Shown here in pieces: positions 26,555 through 34,712 of a stretch of 64,000 bases of DNA; positions within the stretch are counted from its first letter, which is position 1; every line of letters begins with the position of its first letter. A program made the translations under genes and the position numbers. The notes beneath the pieces were generated by a model. That model ran no database searches. It saw only the letters and a list, made by a program, of their open reading frames with translations, and had not been told where the DNA came from. Source of the DNA: VRUE01 sp963702035 (GTDB lineage Bacteria; Actinomycetota; Thermoleophilia; Solirubrobacterales; 70-9); contig OY969700.1 in assembly GCA_963702035.1 (NCBI GenBank), positions 1,922,001-1,986,000 of the forward strand, given 5' to 3'.

Positions 26555-27253
26555 TCAGGCGCGCGCGGCCTGCATCTCGGCACTCGCGGCGTCGGCACCG
26601 AAGTAGGGCAGCACGGCGAAGTACATGAACTCCGGCAGCAGATCGCGGAAGCCGTCGGTAGCCCCGGTGGAGAGCCGTGAATGGACGATCGCGTGGATGC
26701 CGGCGACGATCCCCTCCGGAGCGATCTGAGGAGGCTCCTCCGACTCCTCCGAATCGTCCCGTGCCAAATCGATGAAATCGGCGGCGCTTTTCATCGCTTC
26801 GGCCCGTCTTGCCAAGGCCTCGGGACCCGCCGCGTGGACCCCGACGATCACCCCGCGGCCGAAATCGGGCTCGCCGTCGAGCTCGTCGAGCAGCGCGCCG
26901 AGGCCGGCGCGCAGCTTGCCGCGCCACGACTCCTCGCTCGCCGCGCCGCGCACCACCAGCGCTTCGAAGCGCGCGATTCCCATCTCGAGCGCCGCCAGGT
27001 AGCAGTCGTCCTTGTCGGCGAAGTTGTCGTAGAACGCCTGCCGGTAAAGGCCCGTTCTGTCCAGAACCGTGCGTACCGAGGTCGAGTCGTAGCCCTCAGC
27101 GCCAACCGCCTCGAGCATTCCCTCGAGAATCTTTTCGCGCTTGGGAGAATTCACAAGCTCGAGCTTGGGAGAGTGGGGAAGTGATTCCACTGCCCTGATG
27201 CTGCCGGTCCCCTCAGCCCCTGCCTGGACGTTGGTTGCGGCCTGCTTCCCCAT
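26555..27253 (-). CDS. TetR family transcriptional regulator
   Basis: A 232-residue protein with a 37-residue unstructured start, a TetR HTH (KREKILEGMLEAVGAEGYDSTSVRTVLD, FYDNFADKDDCYLAALE) and a C-terminal domain ending with LLPEFMYFAVLPYFGADAASAEM. The ending is shared with the other local paralogues. The start ATG 27253 leaves a 114-bp gap to the divergent TetR gene at 27368, where promoters of both should lie. Confidence 0.85.
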   Translation of the reverse strand: MGKQAATNVQAGAEGTGSIRAVESLPHSPKLELVNSPKREKILEGMLEAVGAEGYDSTSVRTVLDRTGLYRQAFYDNFADKDDCYLAALEMGIARFEALVVRGAASEESWRGKLRAGLGALLDELDGEPDFGRGVIVGVHAAGPEALARRAEAMKSAADFIDLARDDSEESEEPPQIAPEGIVAGIHAIVHSRLSTGATDGFRDLLPEFMYFAVLPYFGADAASAEMQAARA

Positions 27254-27367
27254 TGCTGCCCCTTCCTCATGATCTAGGGAACAGGTTGTCTGGACCTCGG
27301 TACTGTAGCGGTATATCGCCAATCCGTCCAGCTTGAATCTCGATGGCCCCGGAGTAGCCTGGCTGGC

Positions 27368-28045
27368 GTGGCTGAACGTGTACCTCAGGCAACCAGGATG
27401 CCCCCCGGAAGGCATCCGCTGCCCCGTGAGTTCATCACCCGACACCAGCGCGCCCGCATCATCGCCGCGCTCGCCGAGGAGACGGTGGAGAAGGGTTACC
27501 GGGCGGTAACTGTTGCCGATATCGTGCGGCGCGCCGGCATCGCCCGCAACACTTTCTACGAGAACTTCTCCTCCAAGGAAGACTGCTTCCTCGCCGCCTC
27601 GGAGTTCGCCGTCAAAGAGGCGCTGCGCCGCGTCGTCGACGCCGCCAGCAGGGTCAACAGCTGGCCCGCCCGGGTCAACTCCGGCCTCGCCGCCTTCCTC
27701 CACTACGTGGCGACCGAGCCGGCGCTGGCCCGGACCTGCATCGTCGAGGCCCTCTCCGCGGGCCCCGCCGCGGTCGAGCGCTACGAACGCTCGATTCAGG
27801 CCTTCGTGCCGCTCTTCCGCATGGGCCGCAAGGTCGCGCCGAACGGCGAGGGCCTGCCGGGGACACTCGAGGAGACGATCGTCGGAGGGGTCTTCTGGAT
27901 CATCTACCAGCGGATCGTGATGGGGCAGGTGGAGGAGATCGAGCAGCTCCTCCCCGAGCTGGTCGAGTTCTCGCTCACCCCGTACGTCGGTGCCGAGGCC
28001 GCGAAGCGCACGGCAGCCGAACAGCCGGCCGAAGCGACCGGCTGA
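27368..28045 (+). CDS. TetR family transcriptional regulator
   Basis: A 225-residue regulator starting at GTG 27368. A short segment MPPGRHPLPREFITRHQR precedes the HTH (IIAALAEETVEKGYRAVTVADIVRRAG, FYENFSSKEDCFLAA). The C-terminal domain ends LLPELVEFSLTPYVGAEAAK. Nearly the same pre-HTH segment and ending occur in the second half of the next gene, so the two are close paralogues. Confidence 0.88.
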   Translation: MAERVPQATRMPPGRHPLPREFITRHQRARIIAALAEETVEKGYRAVTVADIVRRAGIARNTFYENFSSKEDCFLAASEFAVKEALRRVVDAASRVNSWPARVNSGLAAFLHYVATEPALARTCIVEALSAGPAAVERYERSIQAFVPLFRMGRKVAPNGEGLPGTLEETIVGGVFWIIYQRIVMGQVEEIEQLLPELVEFSLTPYVGAEAAKRTAAEQPAEATG

Positions 28046-28077
28046 GCCAGGGCAGGGATCGGGGGTCCCATGCGCTA

Positions 28078-29439
28078 GTGCCCGCCACCGAGATCCGCGA
28101 GGAGACCGGCAGCACCGAGCGTGCCGAGATCGTCGCGGCGCTGATCGAAGTCGCCGCCGAGCGAGGCTACGGCGAAACGACGATCGAGTTGATCCTCGAA
28201 CGCGCCGGGCTCGATCGCCCCGCGTTCGACCGCCACTTCCGCGGCAAGTACGACTGCTTCCTCTCCGCCTGGCAGGACCAGAACGAGGAGTGCCTGGGGA
28301 CGATGGTGAGGGCGTACGAGAGCTGTGAGGAGTGGCCCGACCGTCTGCGCGCGGTCGCCTACGAGGTGATCGCGGGCCTCAGCAACGATCCCAGTCGCGC
28401 CTCCTTCGGCGTCGAGGTGCTGGCCGCCGGCGACGCCGCCCGCGCCCGTCGCGACATGACGATGCGGGTGATCGCCTCGCTGATCGACGCCGGTCGCCAG
28501 GAGATGGACGATCCCGACTCCGTCCCCCACACGACCGCCGAGGCGCTGGCCGGCTCGGCCTACGGCCAGATCTACTCCCGCGTCGTACGCGGGGCGGTCG
28601 AGGAGTTGCCCGCGCTGGTGCCGCAGTTGATGTCAGCGGCGGTGATGCCGTATTTGGGTATCGAGGCGGCTATGGCCGAGTTGAGCCGCGAATCCGCCGT
28701 GCCGGAGGGATATGCTCGCGATGTGGCAAAGAAAAAACGGGCCGACAAATCGGAGCAGCCGCCACTCGACGGCGCTGAGGACTATCCGCCCGAGTTGGCG
28801 CGCCTGCCGCCGGGCCGCCACGGCCTACCCCGCGAGTTTGTCACTCATAATCAGCGAGAGCGGCTGATCGCCGGAATCGCCGAGGCGATCGCCGAGCACG
28901 GCTATTCGGGCACGACGATCGCCCACATCACCCGCGCCGCCGCCGTCTCCCGCCGCACCTTCTACGAGCACTTCTCGAGCAAGGACGAGTGCTTCGTCGC
29001 CGCTTACGACGCGGTGATGAAAGAGCTGCGCGAACGCGTCTCCGCCGCCTTCGAGGAGAGCGAGGACTGGCCGCACGCGATCAGGGCCGGGATCGAGGCG
29101 ATGCTGCAATTCCTCGCCGCCGAGCCCAATCTCGCCCGCCTCTGCATGGTCGAGGCGCTGGTCGCCGGCCCAGCCGTGGTCGAGCGCTACGACGCGGCGA
29201 TCCAGAGCTTCGTCCCCTACTTTCAGGAGGGCCGCGAGGGCCGCCCGCCGGAGGTCCTCTCGCGCCTCTCGCCGACCACCGAGGAAGCGCTCGTCGGCGG
29301 CATGGTCTCGCTGATCTCGCGCCGCATCATCGCCGGCAAGGCCGAGGAGCTGGAGGAACTGCTCCCCGACCTGGTCGAGTTCACGCTGACTCCGTACCTC
29401 GGCAGCGCCGAGGCAGCGGAGATCGCCAAGAGCGACTGA
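28078..29439 (+). CDS. Tandem TetR protein: two complete TetR units in one chain
   Basis: A 453-residue open frame. Unit 1 (about 12-205) has the HTH IVAALIEVAAERGYGETTIELILERAG and ends AVMPYLGIEAAMAELSRES. A basic linker with KKKRADKSEQ follows. Unit 2 (about 240-450) begins LPPGRHGLPREFVTHNQR, has HTH LIAGIAEAIAEHGYSGTTIAHITRAAAVS and ends EFTLTPYLGSAEAAEIA. TetR proteins normally dimerise as single units, so a covalent pair may work as a built-in heterodimer. A second internal start in the linker remains possible. The start is GTG 28078. The gene converges on pyrF. Confidence 0.85.
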   Translation: MPATEIREETGSTERAEIVAALIEVAAERGYGETTIELILERAGLDRPAFDRHFRGKYDCFLSAWQDQNEECLGTMVRAYESCEEWPDRLRAVAYEVIAGLSNDPSRASFGVEVLAAGDAARARRDMTMRVIASLIDAGRQEMDDPDSVPHTTAEALAGSAYGQIYSRVVRGAVEELPALVPQLMSAAVMPYLGIEAAMAELSRESAVPEGYARDVAKKKRADKSEQPPLDGAEDYPPELARLPPGRHGLPREFVTHNQRERLIAGIAEAIAEHGYSGTTIAHITRAAAVSRRTFYEHFSSKDECFVAAYDAVMKELRERVSAAFEESEDWPHAIRAGIEAMLQFLAAEPNLARLCMVEALVAGPAVVERYDAAIQSFVPYFQEGREGRPPEVLSRLSPTTEEALVGGMVSLISRRIIAGKAEELEELLPDLVEFTLTPYLGSAEAAEIAKSD

Positions 29440-29442
29440 GCT

Positions 29443-30309
29443 TCAGGCAGGTGGCGGATTATCCGCCACCTGCCTCGTGGCGCGGATCTCGGTGTCGAGC
29501 GCCTCTGCGGACGCGCGGGCTGCCTCGGCGAAGTCCTCGCCGGCGGAGGCGTAGATGATCGAGCGTGAGGCGGCGATCAGGAAGGCGTCGCTGCCGGCGT
29601 CGCGGTTGGCGGCCACGACCGCGGCCACGTCGCCGCCCTGGGCGCCGACGCCGGGGATCAGGATCGGCATCTCGGCCGGGATGTCCGCGCGGATCGCCCG
29701 CATCTCGTCCGGGTAGGTGGCGCCGACGACGAGGCCGCAGTTGCTCGCCGCGTTCCAGTCGCCGGCGACGGTGCGGGCGACGTGGCGGTAGAGCGGCACG
29801 CCATCCGTGAGGAGGTCTTGGAACTCGCCGGCGCCGGGATTGGAGGTGCGGGCAAGGACGAAGACGAGCTTCTCGCCGCGCTCGAGGAACGGCGAGAGTG
29901 CCTCGCCGCCCAGATAGGGGTGGACGGTGACCGCATCGGCGCCGAGCTGGTCGAAGGCGGCGGTGACGTAGCCGGCGTTGGTCGAGCCGATGTCGGCCCG
30001 CTTGGCGTCGAGGATCACCGCGGCGTCGGGGGCGGCGGCGCGGATCGCGCCGATCGTCTCCTCCAGGGCGCGGAAGCCCTCTGCCCCGAGAGCCTCGTAG
30101 AAGGCGGAGTTCGGCTTGTAGGCGCAAGCCAGGCCGGCGGTCGCCGCGACGATGCGCCGGTTGAACTCGACGACCCGCTCGGCGGGTGACGCCCCCGGTG
30201 CCACGGACTCCGGGATCCGCCCGGGATCGGTGTCCAACCCGACCGCCAGATGTCGCCCCGCGGCAAAGTGCGCCGCCAGCAGCTCAGCGCAAGAGTCGGG
30301 CCGGTCCAT
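29443..30309 (-). CDS. pyrF: Orotidine 5'-phosphate decarboxylase (type 2)
   Basis: PyrF makes UMP from OMP in pyrimidine synthesis. The 288-residue length and motifs fit the longer actinobacterial type 2 form: LAVGLDTDPGRIPES at the N-terminus, CAYKPNSAFYEA, and the catalytic DAKRADIGSTNAGY. IPGVGAQGGD forms the phosphate site. It starts at ATG 30309. The last residues (VADNPPPA) are encoded by a perfect hairpin that also separates it from the convergent TetR gene. Confidence 0.93.
   Translation of the reverse strand: MDRPDSCAELLAAHFAAGRHLAVGLDTDPGRIPESVAPGASPAERVVEFNRRIVAATAGLACAYKPNSAFYEALGAEGFRALEETIGAIRAAAPDAAVILDAKRADIGSTNAGYVTAAFDQLGADAVTVHPYLGGEALSPFLERGEKLVFVLARTSNPGAGEFQDLLTDGVPLYRHVARTVAGDWNAASNCGLVVGATYPDEMRAIRADIPAEMPILIPGVGAQGGDVAAVVAANRDAGSDAFLIAASRSIIYASAGEDFAEAARASAEALDTEIRATRQVADNPPPA
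29446..29474. terminator. Perfect hairpin between convergent genes
   Basis: A 13-bp perfect stem (29446-29458 with 29462-29474) closes on the three-base loop TTA. It lies between the stops of the tandem TetR gene and pyrF, overlapping the pyrF 3' end. It has no long T-run, so termination is inferred from position and stem strength; it may work for both strands. Confidence 0.6.
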
Positions 30310-30337
30310 GGTCAGGAGGGTATCCCGACCCAGCGGC

Positions 30338-30352
30338 GATAGCATTGCTATC
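30338..30352. promoter_or_regulatory. Operator palindrome of the toxin-antitoxin pair
   Basis: GATAGCA-T-TGCTATC is a perfect 15-bp palindrome 8 bp before the antitoxin ATG. FitA/VapB-type antitoxins repress their own operon through such sites. It is also within 30 bp of the divergent pyrF start, so it could influence pyrF. Confidence 0.65.
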
Positions 30353-30360
30353 ATCAACTC

Positions 30361-30594
30361 ATGGCACAGCTGCTGGTCCGGGACATAGAGAGCGACGTGG
30401 TGCGTGAGCTGAAGATTCGCGCAGCTCGGCATGGTCGCTCAGCGGAGGAGGAGCATCGTGAAATCCTTCGTGGCGCCTTGCGGCACTCTGGACCGCGGAC
30501 GTCGCTGAAGGAGCTCTTGCTGGCCATTCCCGACGTCGGAGAGGATCGCGACTTCGAGCGGCCGGCCGATTTCGGTCGCTCGATCGAGCTGTGA
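30361..30594 (+). CDS. FitA/VapB-like ribbon-helix-helix antitoxin
   Basis: A 77-residue protein with the FitA-type N-terminus MAQLLVRDIESDVVRELKIR and the helix region GRSAEEEHREILRGAL. The rest is a disordered toxin-binding tail. It should neutralise the adjacent PIN toxin and repress the operon. Its stop overlaps the toxin start by 4 bp (ATG 30361 to stop 30594; toxin from 30591), the usual arrangement. Confidence 0.85.
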   Translation: MAQLLVRDIESDVVRELKIRAARHGRSAEEEHREILRGALRHSGPRTSLKELLLAIPDVGEDRDFERPADFGRSIEL

Positions 30595-31007
30595 GCTACC
30601 TGCTCGATACGAATGTGATCTCCGAGCTGCGGAAGGGCAGTCGTGCCGACCGCAATGTCTCCTCATGGTTCTCCGGGTTGGCCGACGAGGAGATCTTCCT
30701 CAGCGCTCTCACGCTGGGTGAGATACGACGAGGAATCGAGAGCATCCGGCGCCGAGACGCAAAGACCGCCAGCGTTCTCGAAAGCTGGCTCGGGCGGATC
30801 GCCGATCAACATAGCGACCGGATCGTTCCTATCGATCGAGCGATTGCCGACGAGTGGGGAAGGATGAACGCGCCCGATCCGCTGCCGGTTGTCAACGGCC
30901 TGCTCGCAGCTACGGCAAAAGTCGTCGGCTTAACCCTTGCTACTCGCAATACGGCCGACATCGAGCGGACCGAGATCAACTACGTCAATCCCTTTCTGCC
31001 GAGGTAA
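30591..31007 (+). CDS. FitB/VapC-like PIN domain toxin
   Basis: A 138-residue PIN ribonuclease. YLLDTNVISELRKG supplies the first catalytic Asp, ALTLGEIRRGIE the Glu, and VNGLLAATA and LATRNTADIE the later positions; the third acidic residue of classic VapC is replaced by Asn in VNGLLAATA. RNA cleavage in the cytosol is the known family activity. It pairs with the antitoxin upstream. The operon ends with a hairpin 12 bp downstream. Confidence 0.88.
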   Translation: MSYLLDTNVISELRKGSRADRNVSSWFSGLADEEIFLSALTLGEIRRGIESIRRRDAKTASVLESWLGRIADQHSDRIVPIDRAIADEWGRMNAPDPLPVVNGLLAATAKVVGLTLATRNTADIERTEINYVNPFLPR

Positions 31008-31019
31008 CCGACCCCGAGT

Positions 31020-31044
31020 GTCGCCGACAGTAGATGTCGGCGAC
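31020..31044. terminator. Hairpin downstream of the toxin gene
   Basis: GTCGCCGACA at 31020-31029 and TGTCGGCGAC at 31035-31044 make a perfect 10-bp stem with a 5-base loop. It follows the toxin stop by 12 bp. No T-run follows, so terminator function is inferred. Confidence 0.5.
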
Positions 31045-31064
31045 GTCCAACGTCGGTGACCCTC

Positions 31065-31324
31065 TACTCCTCGCCGAAGAGCTGCAGGAAGGCGAGGCGG
31101 GTCAGGTCGTTCAGCAGTAGCTGAGCGCCTTCGGCGCGGCCGGCGGGTCTATCGGGAGTTCGGCAAAGTCAACAAGCGATTTGACAAGGTCGACCATGCT
31201 CGGCCGCGTCAATGACCGACTCGACGGGTTGAACAAGGCCATCGTCTTCGCCGTGCTCACGCTGGGATCATCGACGGTTGCCGGCTGGGCAGCGGTGATC
31301 GCCTTCGTGATCACCCGGGCCTGA
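31065..31324 (+). pseudogene. Gene debris with a 42-codon membrane-helix ORF
   Basis: An ATG at 31196 opens a 42-residue frame with RVNDRLDGLN and a hydrophobic helix, ending at 31324. Just upstream, in another frame, lies REFGKVNKRFDKVD, which looks like the start of the same helical protein. On the other strand a decayed C-terminus (LLLNDLTRLAFLQLFGEE then stop) lies near 31067-31130. I read this as the remains of one or two small genes. The 42-residue ORF could still be expressed. Confidence 0.35.
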
Positions 31325-31345
31325 CGCGGTCCCGACGTCCCGGGG

Positions 31346-32335
31346 CTACGTCCCGAACTCGACCCAGAGGGGGTAGTGGTCGGAGATGTGCCAGGAGGCT
31401 TTTTGCGGGTCCCAGTCGGTGAGCAGGTGCTTGGTCCACTCGAAGCGGCCGGCGTGGCCGGCGTCCTTTTCGAAGTTGAGGGTCAGCGCCGCGCGCTTGC
31501 CCTCGGTGAACCAGGCGATCTGGTCGTAGTAGTGGGGTTCGCCGGGCTTGTCGGAGACGCTGCGCGAGAGCCCCTGCAGCTCCGCCGGCGGTTCGAGGCC
31601 GGTCGAGGTCAGCGCTTTGAAGTTCGGGTCGTCCTTGCGGTCGATGTTGAAGTCGCCGAGGCAGATCAGGTTCTGGTTGTAGTCCTCGGCGGTCCGCTTC
31701 GCCCACTCGGCCAGCCACTCGGCGATCCCGGCCAGCTCGTCGGTACGCCCGGCGGCGTCGTCGCCGTATTTGACGTGCAGGGTGACGAGGATGAAGGTCT
31801 GCCCGCCGGAGACGAAGCTGACCGCGTAGGGGGTGCGGACGAACTGTTCCTTCAGCGCGCCCTCGCCCGCTTTCAGGCGGTCTTCGGGGATGACCAGCTC
31901 GGCCGCGAGGCCCGAGGGGCGCACCCGCTGGGTGTCGAAGAGGAAGGCGAGGCGCTCGTCGTTGCCGGCCGGCGGCGGGTTGACGTCGGTGAGGATCAGG
32001 CCCCAGTCGGGCCCCAGCGCCTTGAGCACGTGGCGCAGCGCCCGCAGGTTCGACCGCGCCTCCTGGACCGCGACCACGTCGAAGCGCGAGAGGACCGCGG
32101 CGATCGCCAGGGCGTCGGCCATGTTTCGTTTCGGGCTGTCCTTTGCTCCCCGCTCCCAGGTGTCGGACATGCCGCCGAAGTCGCGCACGTTCCAGGTGGC
32201 GACGAGCAGGTTGCGGTCGAGGCGCCGCGCCGGCACCTCGGCGTCGAGCCCGGCTTCCAGCTTCGCCAGCTCGTCCCGGGTCGCTTGGGGCGGTTCGAGG
32301 ATCGCCGCGTTGTCGCCGATCGCCAGGGCCGACAT
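31346..32335 (-). CDS. Endonuclease/exonuclease/phosphatase (EEP) family protein
   Basis: A 329-residue EEP-fold hydrolase, metal-dependent and acting on phosphodiesters or phosphate esters. Motifs in order: VATWNVRDFGG, VVAVQEARSNL (catalytic Glu), FILVTLHVKYG, NLICLGDFNIDRKDD (D-x-N) and SDHYPLWVEF (final D-H). No signal peptide is seen, so it is probably cytosolic. It is 3 bp from the stop of the next gene, at the end of the tyrosinase group. The substrate is unknown. Confidence 0.85.
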   Translation of the reverse strand: MSALAIGDNAAILEPPQATRDELAKLEAGLDAEVPARRLDRNLLVATWNVRDFGGMSDTWERGAKDSPKRNMADALAIAAVLSRFDVVAVQEARSNLRALRHVLKALGPDWGLILTDVNPPPAGNDERLAFLFDTQRVRPSGLAAELVIPEDRLKAGEGALKEQFVRTPYAVSFVSGGQTFILVTLHVKYGDDAAGRTDELAGIAEWLAEWAKRTAEDYNQNLICLGDFNIDRKDDPNFKALTSTGLEPPAELQGLSRSVSDKPGEPHYYDQIAWFTEGKRAALTLNFEKDAGHAGRFEWTKHLLTDWDPQKASWHISDHYPLWVEFGT

Positions 32336-32338
32336 CGT

Positions 32339-32782
32339 TCAGGCGTAGGTGAGCAGCCGCAGCTGCGAGAAGTCGAGGGTTTTGAGCGGCTCGCCCTCCG
32401 GGCCGTGGACGAAGACGTCGACCGAGACCTTGGCTTTGCCCGCCTCGACGAGTCGCTCGATCGCCGCCGTCACGGTGAGGATCCGCGGCGCCGGCTCGAG
32501 GTGGTGGGGGAGGCGGTAGTCGAACGGGTCGCGCTCCTCGGGCACCTCGCAGTGCCCCTCCTCGCCGTGGCAGCTGCCGTGGCCGAAGATCCACAGCGAG
32601 CCGGCGTAGGCGGGGTGGTCGAGGCCGGCGTCGCGCCTGAGGCCGCGGCCGGCGCCGATGTAGACGCGGGCCTCGAAGCTCGGGCCGGAGTGGTCGACCG
32701 CGTAGAAGGCGAGGTCGGCCCGCGCGAAGTGCTGCTCGGCGCCCGGCAGCTCCAGCGGTCTGCTGCGGTAGCGGTCAACCAC
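32339..32782 (-). CDS. Tyrosinase-associated beta-domain protein
   Basis: A 147-residue protein with GSLWIFGHGSCHGEEGHC and VSVDVFVHGPEG. It is reminiscent of the C-terminal domain that shields polyphenol oxidases (tyrosinase_C/DUF-type beta barrel), here as a separate chain. The two Cys and two His of CHGEEGHC could bind copper, so a copper-delivery caddie role is possible. It overlaps the tyrosinase stop by 8 bp, which supports a joint function. The call is inferred mainly from context. Confidence 0.5.
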   Translation of the reverse strand: MVDRYRSRPLELPGAEQHFARADLAFYAVDHSGPSFEARVYIGAGRGLRRDAGLDHPAYAGSLWIFGHGSCHGEEGHCEVPEERDPFDYRLPHHLEPAPRILTVTAAIERLVEAGKAKVSVDVFVHGPEGEPLKTLDFSQLRLLTYA

Positions 32783-33575
32783 CGCGGGGCCCCGGGACGG
32801 CCGCGGTGCCGGCGGCGTAGTCGTAGCCGAGCGCGGTGATGTCGAGCGTCTGGCGCACCGTCATCGGGAACGGCGGCAGGGCGGTGTCGAGGTAGGCGGC
32901 CGGCAGCCGCGCCCCCGGGTGATCGAGCTGCCACAGGTACCAGAGGCGGTCGATCATGGAGTGGTGCGCCCAGAAGATCGGGTCATAGCCGGCGACCGAG
33001 ATGTCCCCCATCGTGCCGCCGACTTCGCCGTGCACGCCGTTGTGGATGTTCTCCAGCTGGTTCTGGAAGGTGAAGTAGTCGCGGTTTTTGCGTACGGCTT
33101 CGACTTCTGAGAGCTCCGGCAGCCGGCTGTTGCGGCCGAACGCCCGCCAGGTCCGTTTCTCTTTCGGGTCGCGTCGCCCGGCGGGCCGGATCGGCGAGGA
33201 GGCCAGCGGGTTTTTCGTCCCGGCGGCGGTGCGGGCGCGGCTGTAGGCGGCGGGCAGGCCTTCGGCGTGGTTCTGGGCCCAGTCCCACCAGGGCAGCGTC
33301 ACCCCGCCGACCCGGTCCTGCAGCAGCTTCTCGAAGAAGTAGAGGTAGGCGCGGTGCCAGGGCAGGAAGAAGGGGCTGCCGTGCTTGCAGTAGTAGGGCA
33401 GCGGCAGGCCGTGGATGCCGGCCCAGTACTGATAACCGCGATCGTCGCCGATTCCCTGCGCCAGGGTCACGGCTTCGCGCAGGTCGGCGAGCTGGCCTTC
33501 GCTGAGGCGGCGGACGCTGCGCCGGTGGCGCAGGTGGACCGGGGCGCGGGTCGCGCTGGGGGAGGCGACGGTCAC
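32775..33575 (-). CDS. Tyrosinase (type 3 copper phenol oxidase)
   Basis: A 266-residue binuclear copper enzyme. The CuA region contains YYCKHGSPFFLPWHRAYLYFFE. CuB contains NIHNGVHGEVGG and DPIFWAHHSMIDRLWYLWQ, so the expected His ligands are present. The YCKHG segment fits the Cys-x-His thioether type. It oxidises phenols to quinones. No signal peptide is apparent, so export would need a partner. It sits first in a group with a shielding or caddie-like protein and an EEP hydrolase. Confidence 0.9.
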   Translation of the reverse strand: MTVASPSATRAPVHLRHRRSVRRLSEGQLADLREAVTLAQGIGDDRGYQYWAGIHGLPLPYYCKHGSPFFLPWHRAYLYFFEKLLQDRVGGVTLPWWDWAQNHAEGLPAAYSRARTAAGTKNPLASSPIRPAGRRDPKEKRTWRAFGRNSRLPELSEVEAVRKNRDYFTFQNQLENIHNGVHGEVGGTMGDISVAGYDPIFWAHHSMIDRLWYLWQLDHPGARLPAAYLDTALPPFPMTVRQTLDITALGYDYAAGTAAVPGPRGG

Positions 33576-33745
33576 GGCCGCCTCGCGATCTCCGCACGCC
33601 GGTCACCGCGGCGCTGCCGTCCCGGGCGCCGCTGGGCGGTGAGCCGGCGCAGGCGGGCGCTGGTCAGGCCGGCGGCGACGAAGGCCACCGGCGCCAGGCT
33701 GAGCGCCGTCTCCTCGACCGGTATCCCCGCGATATGGGCCAGCAT
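33572..33745 (-). CDS. Small hydrophobic protein upstream of tyrosinase
   Basis: A 57-residue protein with AHIAGIPVEETALSLAP followed by a hydrophobic helix and an Arg-rich tail. The A-G-I-P-V-E-E start is common among small actinobacterial membrane proteins next to copper or respiratory genes. Its stop overlaps the tyrosinase start by 4 bp. I chose the ATG at 33745; an in-frame start at 33772 is possible. Function unknown. Confidence 0.55.
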   Translation of the reverse strand: MLAHIAGIPVEETALSLAPVAFVAAGLTSARLRRLTAQRRPGRQRRGDRRAEIARRP

Positions 33746-33818
33746 CGGCGGCACCCTCTCACAACCTTGCAATTAGCGCAAGTCTTTTAAAGTAAACGTC
33801 GCGGTTCGTGACTTACGA

Positions 33819-34577
33819 TCAGCGCACTATCCGAAAGCCGTGGTGGGCAAAGCCGCGGGGGACGGGCCCTTGCAGGGCGTAGCGGAGGACCGAGTAGATC
33901 CGTTTGTCGGGGCCGTCTTCGACCTGGAAGCTGAGCCGCAGCGAGGCCCGCGGGCTCCACTCCCGCCTGCCCTTGCGGATCTCCGCCCTCCCGGTCGCAT
34001 ACGCCTTGCGGTCGCCGAAGCTGCGCCACCGGAGGCCATGGACGGAGAAGGAGTCGTGCTTACCGAGCCCAAGGACGATTTCGTGCGGGCGTCTGGAGAT
34101 GTGGCCGGTCTTGACGTTCTGCACCGCGAACACCTGAGGCTTGACGTGCGGCGGTATTTCGCCGGGCGCGGCGACGAACGTGGCGCGCGTGTGGGGACAG
34201 CCCGGCAGCTCGCGTTCGGCGGCGTCGACCGTGCCTTCGACCCGGTCCGAGGCGACGAACGTCCCTTCGATCGTCTGCCCCCTCGAGTCGAGGAAGCTCC
34301 AATGGCCGCCGGCGTCGATCGGGTCGGTGTTGGGGAGGTGGGATTCGTAGGTCCCGCAAAAGCCCCAGTCGAAGCGGAAGTGGGCGTTGAGGACGTTGCC
34401 TTCCCTCACTTCGAAGCTAACCGGCAGGCCGGCCGAGGTGGTCGCCACCCAGCCGCCTTCGACCGGTGCGATGCCTTCCGCCCTGACGACGGACGCGCCG
34501 CAGGCGAGGGCGAGCAGGCACGCCGCGGCGCACACCGCGACCGACACCTTGGCATGCCACTCTCGCATGAAGCCCAT
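33819..34577 (-). CDS. Secreted protein of unknown function
   Basis: A 252-residue protein with a signal peptide (positively charged MREWHAK, then a hydrophobic stretch ending about residue 31). The mature part starts with GGWVATTSAGLPVSFEV, has WGFCGTYE and ELPGCPHTR (possible disulfide) and a second region with SFSVHGLRWRSFGD. It looks like two beta-rich domains. GGGAG-like purine bases (GGGAG) precede ATG 34577 by 7 bp, which decides the start. I do not recognise the family. Confidence 0.6.
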   Translation of the reverse strand: MGFMREWHAKVSVAVCAAACLLALACGASVVRAEGIAPVEGGWVATTSAGLPVSFEVREGNVLNAHFRFDWGFCGTYESHLPNTDPIDAGGHWSFLDSRGQTIEGTFVASDRVEGTVDAAERELPGCPHTRATFVAAPGEIPPHVKPQVFAVQNVKTGHISRRPHEIVLGLGKHDSFSVHGLRWRSFGDRKAYATGRAEIRKGRREWSPRASLRLSFQVEDGPDKRIYSVLRYALQGPVPRGFAHHGFRIVR

Positions 34578-34712
34578 CGGCACGCTCCCTTCGCCTCGTC
34601 GGCAAGTCCGAACTCAACGGCAGTGACTCAGCTTGCCAGAGCCGTGCGTCGGCATCAAGCGGACCGCCGAATGCGCCTTCCGGCGCGGTCGTTTCGACCG
34701 AAGGCGGGAGGG

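Noticed and set aside
31111..31314. 67-codon minus-strand frame
   Set aside because: No recognisable pattern; it crosses gene debris with a better plus-strand candidate.
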